Source: an uncultured Clostridia bacterium
GTDB taxonomy: Bacteria; Bacillota; Clostridia; TANB77; CAG-508
Length of the DNA: 8,660 bases
Direction: 5' to 3'
Assembly: GCA_948517135.1 (NCBI GenBank)
Contig: CAORJJ010000011.1
Location: forward strand, 27,357-36,016
The notes under the pieces were generated by a model, which was given only the letters and a program-made list of their open reading frames with translations, had not been told where the DNA came from and made no database searches. The position numbers and the translations under genes were made by a program. The first letter of the stretch is position 1; each line of letters opens with the position of its first letter. Below are positions 4,641 through 8,660 of this stretch, in pieces.

Positions 4641-6650
4641 ATGAAAAAGAAAAAAATATTAATTTTAGTTTTTTTTGCTATTTTTTTACTATGCTTAGAT
4701 GTTAAATCCTTTGCAGGACAGCAATCCTGGAATTCTATAAACTATGATGTTACTTTGAACTCTGATAGTACTATGGATGTAATTGAAACATGGGATGTAA
4801 ATGTAAGTTATACTAATACTCTTTTAAAAAATTTTGATCTTAATCCTTCTAAGTATTCTGATATTACAAATGTTAGGGTATTTGAAATTATTAATAATGA
4901 ACAAGTAGCATTACAACAAATTTTTGAAGAAAAGTACTATGTAGATAAAGGATGTTACTATGCTTTGCCAGTATCAAATAATCCTAGTAAATTTGAAATT
5001 GCATGGCATGTAGGACTAGATAATTCAAGTGATAACAAAATATATAAATTGCATTATACAATTAAAGATGCAACAAGAATTTATAAAGATTGTACTGAGT
5101 TTTACTGGCAATTTTTAGGAAGGAATAATTCAATTCCAGGAAAGAATATTACAGGAACAATAAAATTACCCAAAGAAGTAAGTGATATAGACAAATTAAA
5201 AGTATGGGCACATGGACCTTTAATTGGTGAAATAAATAGAGTTTCAGAAGATACTGTTTCATTTAATCTTCCAGAAATCCTAATAAATACAATGTTAGAA
5301 GTTAGAGTTGTAACAGAAGAAAATATTTATGAAAATTCAACTAATATTATAAATGAAGAGAAGTTATCATCAATATTAGAAGAAGAGAAGAAATGGGCAA
5401 ATATTGCTAATTTTGAAAGAAATAAACCACGAATATATTATGCCATATTAATTTTTATTGATGTTATAGTTTTTATATATATGTTAATAAAAATAAAAAA
5501 GTATAAAAAATTAAAGAAAGTACTTGTTGAAAAACATCAAATTGATGTTGAACCAATTGAATATTTTAGAGAAATTCCTAATGAAAAAACATCAACTCCA
5601 GCAAGAGCAATGTTTTTATATACTTTTAAAAGTTCTAGTGCTAATATGCGTAAGTATGGAGATAATATATTAACAGCAATATTGTTGGGATTATCTTTAA
5701 AAAAAGTTATAAGATTTGAAGTTAGCAAAAGTAATGAAATAAAAATATTTTTTTGTAAAATAGATGATCAAGAATTAGTCGGAGAAGAATATGATGTATA
5801 TGATTTTTTAGTATCAGCATGTAATTACATTGATAATAAAAGAGATTATATAACAATAAAAGAATTTTCGGATTATGCAGAACAGCATAATAAATTATTT
5901 CATAAACTTTTAAGTGGATTTGAATATTCTGCTAGTAATTATCATTCAGATTTTTTGAATACTGATATAAATAAACAACTTGATTGCACTGAAGTAAGTA
6001 AAAAAATTTCAAAAATTAGTAATATTTCATCGTGGTATTTTCTATTTTTGTTTATATTTTCAATGGGTGTATTTTCAGAATCAGAATTTAAAAAACTTTC
6101 TTTGGTATTTGTAGGTATATTTGGAATAATATTTTTTGGAAATATTATTTGTATAAAAATTTTAGAAAGTGCTTTAAAGAAAATGTCTGCTTTAACAGAA
6201 AAAGGTATGAAAGAAAGAAATCAATGGAAAGCTTTAAAAAAATATATGGAAGATTATTCATTGCTTAATGAAAAAACATTACCAGATATAATTTTATGGG
6301 AAAAGTTTTTAGTTTATGCAACAGCTTTTGGAATTTCAAAAGAAGTAATTGAACAACTAGAAATTGTTTGTCCAGATATGTTTAATAATGATAATGTGGA
6401 TAGATATTCATATTGGAATTTTGTATCAAATTCAAGATATGGAACAAGTTTTTTAGATGATTTGAGTAATAAAATGGAGAATACATATAGAAATGCTGAA
6501 AGAAAATATCAATCAGAATTTGTTTCATATAATAGAACATATAGCAGTAGTGAAAGCAGGCATAGTAGTAGCAGTGGCTCAGGAGGAGGATTCTCAAGCG
6601 GTGGCGGAGGCCGGAGGACGGCGGAGGTAGCTGTGGGGGAAGATAAATAA
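4641..6650 (+). CDS. DUF2207/YciQ-like membrane protein, first copy
   Basis: The open frame gives 669 residues. A signal peptide (1-25, cleavage likely after SFA) is followed by an exported domain of about 235 residues starting GQQSWNSINYDVTLNSD, as in DUF2207 proteins. A membrane helix (about 265-285) leads to a cytosolic domain, then a hydrophobic hairpin (about 465-479 and 486-508) and a second cytosolic part. That part contains QWKALKKYMEDYSLL and the family-typical LWEKFLVYATAFGIS (552-566). The tail is Ser- then Gly-rich. Function is unknown for the family. The start is ATG 4641, with GGGAG five bases ahead and the signal peptide beginning at once; an ATG at 4629 overlaps that site and is rejected. 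The final residues (RRTAEVAVGEDK) do not look native: another frame continues the glycine run and stops at 6646. A paralogue begins 18 bases downstream. Confidence 0.88.
   Translation: MKKKKILILVFFAIFLLCLDVKSFAGQQSWNSINYDVTLNSDSTMDVIETWDVNVSYTNTLLKNFDLNPSKYSDITNVRVFEIINNEQVALQQIFEEKYYVDKGCYYALPVSNNPSKFEIAWHVGLDNSSDNKIYKLHYTIKDATRIYKDCTEFYWQFLGRNNSIPGKNITGTIKLPKEVSDIDKLKVWAHGPLIGEINRVSEDTVSFNLPEILINTMLEVRVVTEENIYENSTNIINEEKLSSILEEEKKWANIANFERNKPRIYYAILIFIDVIVFIYMLIKIKKYKKLKKVLVEKHQIDVEPIEYFREIPNEKTSTPARAMFLYTFKSSSANMRKYGDNILTAILLGLSLKKVIRFEVSKSNEIKIFFCKIDDQELVGEEYDVYDFLVSACNYIDNKRDYITIKEFSDYAEQHNKLFHKLLSGFEYSASNYHSDFLNTDINKQLDCTEVSKKISKISNISSWYFLFLFIFSMGVFSESEFKKLSLVFVGIFGIIFFGNIICIKILESALKKMSALTEKGMKERNQWKALKKYMEDYSLLNEKTLPDIILWEKFLVYATAFGISKEVIEQLEIVCPDMFNNDNVDRYSYWNFVSNSRYGTSFLDDLSNKMENTYRNAERKYQSEFVSYNRTYSSSESRHSSSSGSGGGFSSGGGGRRTAEVAVGEDK
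5285..5330 (+). repeat. Near-identical 46-base block shared with the second DUF2207 copy
   Basis: These 46 bases match 7313-7358 at all but one position (A5312 versus T7340). They encode NTMLEVRVVTEENIY in both proteins, at the end of the exported domain. Third codon positions are identical too, while flanking regions differ more. Shared ancestry of the two genes explains the match; local gene conversion may have refreshed it. Confidence 0.8.
6600..6646 (+). other. Probable frameshift in the glycine tail of the first DUF2207 gene
   Basis: After GGT GGC GGA GGC the open frame turns into RRTAEVAVGEDK. The frame that ends at TAA 6644-6646 instead reads EDGGGSCGGR-stop, closely like the shifted tail of the second copy (GGGCGGR-stop). 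Leaving out one C at 6611-6612 and one at 6619 gives an unbroken glycine run into GGSCGGR. This is either an indel error in the assembled sequence, a true mutation, or recoding. Confidence 0.65.
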
Positions 6651-6668
6651 ATTAATATTGGAGGAAAA

Positions 6669-8645
6669 ATGAAGATTAAAAATAAAATTATTTATTTAAC
6701 ATTATTTTTTGTATTAATATTTTTAATATTTAATGTTAAATCATATGCAGGAACACAGAGTTGGAATTCACTTGATTATGATGTTACTTTAAATTCAGAT
6801 GGTAGTATGGATGTTGTAGAAACATGGGATATATATATAAGTGAAACAAATACAATATTTAAAGACATTCAAATTGATTCTTCTAAATATTCAGAAATTA
6901 CAAATGTTAAAGTATCAAAAATTGATGGTATTGAAATTCCTTTAACTCAAATTTATGAAGAGCAATGGCATGTAGATACTGGATGCTATTATGCATTACC
7001 AATAGAGAATGGTGATAAATTTGAAATTGCATGGAATGTAGGATTAGATAATTCAAGCGGAACTAGGACTTATAAATTATATTATACAATTAAAGATGCT
7101 GTAAAAGTTTATGATGATTGTACAGAATTGTATTGGCAATTTTTAGGAACAGATAATGAAATTACTGGAAAGAACATTACAGGAACTATAAAATTACCTG
7201 AACCAGTTAGCAATATAGAAAACCTTAGAGTATGGGCACATGGACCATTAGAAGGTCAAATTGATAGAGTATCTAAAGATACTGTTAAATTTTCTGTACC
7301 TAAAATAAGTAGAAATACAATGTTAGAAGTTAGAGTTGTTACAGAAGAAAATATTTATAAAGAAAATATTAATTATTATGAAAATTCAAGAACACTAGCA
7401 TTTATTTTGAAGGAAGAACAAGGATGGGCTGATGAGGCAAATGCTGAAAGAGAAAATGCAAAATTAATGATGAAAGTCGCTAAAATAATTATTGTAATAA
7501 TAATTATTTTAAATATATTTATTGTATTAAAATATAATAAAAAGGTTAAAGAATTTAAAGAAAAAGGAAAAGAATTAGAAGCAAAATATAATTATCCAGA
7601 TTACGATATAGAGTATTTTAGAGAAATACCAGATGAGGCAAATGCAACTCCTGCAAGATCTTTATATATGCGTAATTTTTCGATAAATAATTCTAATATT
7701 ACTTATAATATTGATAAAATATTTTCAGCAACAATATTAGATTTATCCTTAAAAGGGTTAATAGAATTTGAACCATTAGATAAAAACGAAGTTAGAATAA
7801 TTGTAAAACCAGATGCTAATGGAATTCAAATATCAGAAGATGAAAAAGTAGTATATAGTATATTAGTAAATGCTTGTGGTTCAAAAGGAAGTACAACAGT
7901 TAAAGAATTTGAAAAATATGCAGGAAAAAATTATGATGATATATATCCTAAATTACAAAAATTACAAAATATTGTAGAAAAATATGAAGAATCTTGTGGA
8001 AAAATTGATGAAAAAAGAAAAAATGCATCTAAGTATTGGAAGAACGAAAAAAATAAATATGAGCTAATATTAATATTATTAATTGTTTTTATATTTACTT
8101 GGCCACTGTTTGGATTTCATATAGGGATAATAAGATGTATAATTGAACTTTCTAAAAATGTTAAAAGAATTTCTATTCTTTCAGAAAATGGAAACTTAGA
8201 GATGAAACAGTGGAAAGCTTTAGAAAAATATATGAAAGATTATTCATTATTAAAGGAAAAGAAAGTTCCAGATATAGTATTGTGGGAAAAATTTTTAGTA
8301 TATGCAACTGCATTTGGAATATCAAAGCAAGTAATTAAGCAATTGAAAATGGTTCATCCAGAAATGTTTGGAATTGATAACACACAAAATATGCATAGGT
8401 ATGCATATTGGTATATAATATCAGATTCAAGATATGGAGATAATTACTTCAATAATTTTAATAGTGGATTATCAAATGTATATTCAAATGCTTCATCAGC
8501 ATATAGTATTGCACATTCTTCAAGTAGTAGTGGAAGTGGTTTCGGCGGAGGCTTCTCAGGAGGTGGCGGAGGCCGGAGGCGGTGGAGGCGGCTGTGGTGG
8601 TCGTTAAAGCCAAAAATAAAAGTGAAATTTAGGGCTTATCCTTAA
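6669..8645 (+). CDS. DUF2207/YciQ-like membrane protein, second copy
   Basis: The open frame gives 658 residues, paralogous to the gene before it along its whole length. A signal peptide (1-27, cleavage likely after SYA) precedes an exported domain (GTQSWNSLDYDVTLNSDGSMDVVETWD and onward). Then come a membrane helix (about 272-290), a cytosolic domain, a hydrophobic region (about 466-494) and a second cytosolic part with QWKALEKYMKDYSLL and LWEKFLVYATAFGIS. A Ser-rich stretch runs into glycines. Function is unknown. The ATG has GGAGG (6660-6664) four bases ahead, and the gene follows the first copy by 18 bases, so they form an operon. The literal end is doubtful: after the glycines the frame turns Arg/Trp-rich and reads through the left arm of the terminator. 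Dropping one C at 8573-8574 gives GGGGGGCGGR and a stop at 8605-8607, for about 645 residues. Confidence 0.88.
   Translation: MKIKNKIIYLTLFFVLIFLIFNVKSYAGTQSWNSLDYDVTLNSDGSMDVVETWDIYISETNTIFKDIQIDSSKYSEITNVKVSKIDGIEIPLTQIYEEQWHVDTGCYYALPIENGDKFEIAWNVGLDNSSGTRTYKLYYTIKDAVKVYDDCTELYWQFLGTDNEITGKNITGTIKLPEPVSNIENLRVWAHGPLEGQIDRVSKDTVKFSVPKISRNTMLEVRVVTEENIYKENINYYENSRTLAFILKEEQGWADEANAERENAKLMMKVAKIIIVIIIILNIFIVLKYNKKVKEFKEKGKELEAKYNYPDYDIEYFREIPDEANATPARSLYMRNFSINNSNITYNIDKIFSATILDLSLKGLIEFEPLDKNEVRIIVKPDANGIQISEDEKVVYSILVNACGSKGSTTVKEFEKYAGKNYDDIYPKLQKLQNIVEKYEESCGKIDEKRKNASKYWKNEKNKYELILILLIVFIFTWPLFGFHIGIIRCIIELSKNVKRISILSENGNLEMKQWKALEKYMKDYSLLKEKKVPDIVLWEKFLVYATAFGISKQVIKQLKMVHPEMFGIDNTQNMHRYAYWYIISDSRYGDNYFNNFNSGLSNVYSNASSAYSIAHSSSSSGSGFGGGFSGGGGGRRRWRRLWWSLKPKIKVKFRAYP
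8562..8607 (+). other. Probable frameshift in the glycine tail of the second DUF2207 gene
   Basis: The open frame changes from GGGGG to RRRWRRLWWSLK after GGT GGC GGA GGC. Skipping one C (8573 or 8574) restores GGA GGC GGT GGA GGC GGC TGT and then GGT GGT CGT TAA, a glycine run ending CGGR. That stop (8605-8607) falls just before the terminator hairpin, as expected for the natural end. The same 18-base motif marks the break in the first copy. Confidence 0.75.
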
Positions 8646-8660
8646 ATTTCACTTTTATTT
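8614..8660 (+). terminator. Intrinsic terminator of the DUF2207 operon, cut by the window end
   Basis: A perfect 18-bp stem pairs 8614-8631 with 8643-8660, with a GC-rich apical part (GG with CC) in the loop. The right arm ends in CTTTTATTT and reaches the last base of the window, so the rest of any T-run is not visible. It lies seven bases after the stop of the corrected second DUF2207 gene. The uncorrected frame ends inside its right arm. Confidence 0.85.

Noticed and set aside
5537..5728. Minus-strand open frame inside the first DUF2207 gene
   Set aside because: It lies wholly inside a well-supported gene and has no ribosome binding site or recognisable motif.
6382..6597. Minus-strand open frame over the 3' part of the first DUF2207 gene
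   Set aside because: Its Tyr/His/Cys/Phe-rich composition is the expected complement of A-rich codons, and there is no start signal.

Overview
The window looks like chromosomal DNA of a low-GC Firmicute, probably an anaerobic Clostridia-like species. The grounds are strong AT-richness, purine-rich Shine-Dalgarno sites (GGAGG) before almost every gene, A/T-ending codons, UGG as the only Trp codon, TAA as the stop of all the genes, and house-keeping promoters of the TTGAAA-17-TATAGT kind. No tRNA, rRNA, CRISPR array, insertion sequence or phage gene was seen.

Layout. (1) 1-371 is AT-rich non-coding DNA leading into a two-gene regulatory operon: an ECF-type RNA polymerase sigma factor (372-830, TTG start) and a membrane-anchored DUF4179-type protein, its likely anti-sigma factor (836-1504). 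(2) A strong, probably bidirectional terminator (1509-1538) separates this operon from a convergent minus-strand gene for a small secreted protein of unknown function (1557-2042). (3) A 321-bp divergent intergenic region holds an imperfect inverted repeat and a clear promoter for rpsB (ribosomal protein S2, 2364-3143). tsf (elongation factor Ts, 3278-4153) follows, with a terminator-like hairpin between the two. (4) A 66-residue two-helix membrane protein (4327-4527) has its own extended -10 promoter. A 10-bp-arm palindrome lies across that promoter, and the gene's terminator starts inside its last codons. (5) A tandem pair of paralogous DUF2207/YciQ-like membrane proteins (from 4641 and from 6669) forms a final operon, closed by a long perfect hairpin at the window edge.

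How the genes relate. The sigma/anti-sigma pair is a self-contained envelope-signalling unit; its regulon cannot be read from the window. rpsB-tsf is the usual translation operon. The DUF2207 pair shares architecture: signal peptide, exported domain, one membrane helix, cytosolic domain, hydrophobic hairpin, cytosolic domain and Ser/Gly-rich tail. Their function is not known.

Most notable signals. First, both DUF2207 genes appear to leave their proper reading frame at the same 18-bp GC-rich motif in the glycine tail. In each, another frame continues the glycine run and ends in the same CGGR-stop. In the second copy the open frame runs straight through the terminator stem, so it is almost certainly not the natural end. 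Second, the palindrome over the promoter at 4260-4282 looks like an operator for an unidentified repressor.
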